The position numbers were made by a program, and so were the translations under genes. A stretch of 64,000 bases of DNA, taken from NCBI RefSeq assembly GCF_900101985.1, contig NZ_FNAR01000011.1, positions 28,990-92,989 on the forward strand. Reading direction: 5' to 3'. Positions 63,414-64,000 of the stretch are shown here, one piece after another. How positions within the stretch are numbered: position 1 is the stretch's first letter; each line of letters starts with the position of its first letter. The stretch is from Bhargavaea beijingensis. GTDB lineage: Bacteria > Bacillota > Bacilli > Bacillales_A > Planococcaceae. Under the pieces are notes generated by a model. The model was not told the origin of the DNA. It saw only the letters and a list, made by a program, of their open reading frames with translations, and ran no database searches.

Positions 63414-64000
63414 GTGCGCCCGGCATGGGCGCAGTCTATAGGGTGCAAGTCCCGAACTGTGAAGGCAGAAGTAGCAGTTAGCCTAACGCAAGGGTGTCCG
63501 CCGCGAGGCGGAATCTGAAGAAAGCGGGCGGCAAACCTCCGGTCTGAGGAACACGAACTCCATATAAGGCTATGTATGGTTGGATGAGCTTGCCAACCAA
63601 AGCAAAGCCCTTTCTGCCGAAGGCCATATGCAGTAAATGGAGCGGATAGGTGGAGGGAAAGACTGCGCTCTTACCCGGGGAGGCCTACGGATACGCCGGG
63701 CAACCCGGTAACTTCTCAGAACACAGTTATGGGTTCCGCCAGGGCAGAAGCGCACACGACGCGGTCCGGAAAGCCCAAAACTATATCCGGGAAGGCTAGC
63801 GTTGGGTGGTGGACATTGACTTGGAGAAGTTCTTCGGCCGGGTTAAACCGTCGACTCTCGCAAAGCGCGTTCAGGATAAGCGGCTTTTAAATCTGATTAG
63901 AAGCTTTCTGAATTCAGGTGTCCTCGAGGACGGCCTTGTCAGGCCAGTCACGGAGGGAGCACCTCTAGGCGGACCCTTAAGTCCGCTCCTATCCAATATT
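63414..64000 (+). mobile_element. Group IIC intron, 5' part
   Basis: The sequence from GTGCGCCCGGCATGGG onward is a group IIC ribozyme. From memory it follows the well-known Oceanobacillus iheyensis intron through domains I to III: AGTCTATAGGGTG, GTCCCGAACTGTGAAGGCAG, GTTAGCCTAACGCAAGGGTG, ACCTCCGGTCTGAGGAACAC and GGGAAAGACTGC. Domain IV starts near 63680 and holds a damaged reverse-transcriptase gene. The window ends before domains V and VI. Insertion right behind an intrinsic terminator is the typical group IIC site. Confidence 0.88.
63713..64000 (+). pseudogene. Broken group II intron reverse transcriptase/maturase (LtrA-like)
   Basis: Translation from 63713 gives FSEHSYGFRQGRSAHDAVRK, then an in-frame TAG at 63797-63799 where relatives have Tyr, then RWVVDIDLEKFFGRVKPST and on to GAPLGGPLSPLLSNI at the window end. 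The first roughly 100 residues of the usual protein are missing, and several residues are lost after FFGRV. No start codon or ribosome site fits. The frame continues past the window, so the YxDD motif is not seen. Confidence 0.85.

Overview
The window is a chromosomal segment of a spore-forming Bacillales bacterium with fairly high G+C. Gene order from ywhD to fabZ closely follows the Bacillus subtilis ywhD-pbpG-speEB ... argS ... rpoE-pyrG-spo0F-fba ... rho-rpmE-tdk-prfA ... glyA-upp ... atp ... murA-spoIID-spoIIQ-spoIIID-mbl region. Spore genes (spo0F, spoIIR, spoIID, spoIIQ, spoIIID), the G+C and the mmg/icmF content suggest a high-G+C Planococcaceae-type organism such as Bhargavaea; the genus is inference. 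Almost all genes are on the + strand; pbpG and ywjG are the exceptions.

Layout. 1-7.1 kb: ywhD, pbpG, polyamine genes speE-speB, ywiB-argS. 7.25-17.95 kb: a cobalamin riboswitch with its terminator, followed by a tightly overlapping 13-gene cobalamin salvage operon: btuF, btuC, a btuD-cbiZ fusion, cbiB, cobD, cobU, a short cobQ, cobS, cobC, a second cobU-like gene, a PduO-type adenosyltransferase, cblT and cblS. No corrin-ring genes and no cobT are present, so the set reads as cobinamide plus alpha-ribazole salvage. 18.1-29.1 kb: acyl-CoA catabolism (fadF, mmgA, mmgB, mmgC, acdA), a TetR regulator and the fused B12-dependent isobutyryl-CoA mutase icmF, a consumer of the cofactor made next door. 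29.2-48.9 kb: conserved housekeeping genes, including a pyrG attenuator of the CTP-sensing type. 49-56.2 kb: the complete atpIBEFHAGDC operon behind two good promoters. 56.3-62.8 kb: ywzB, murAA, spoIID, spoIIQ, spoIIID, mbl, an EpuA-family gene and fabZ. 63.0-64.0 kb: a small acidic lipoprotein and then, directly behind its terminator, a group IIC intron whose reverse-transcriptase gene is broken.

Most interesting points: the cobalamin operon has a CobQ that has lost its glutamine amidotransferase domain but seems to keep the family C-terminal tail; two CobU-like proteins have lost complementary motifs; fadF and mmgA share an operator-like sequence probably read by the TetR protein; the spoIID SigE promoter sits so close to the start codon that its mRNA may be leaderless; and the group II intron is degenerate and sits in a textbook group IIC site. 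No tRNA, rRNA or CRISPR array was seen.
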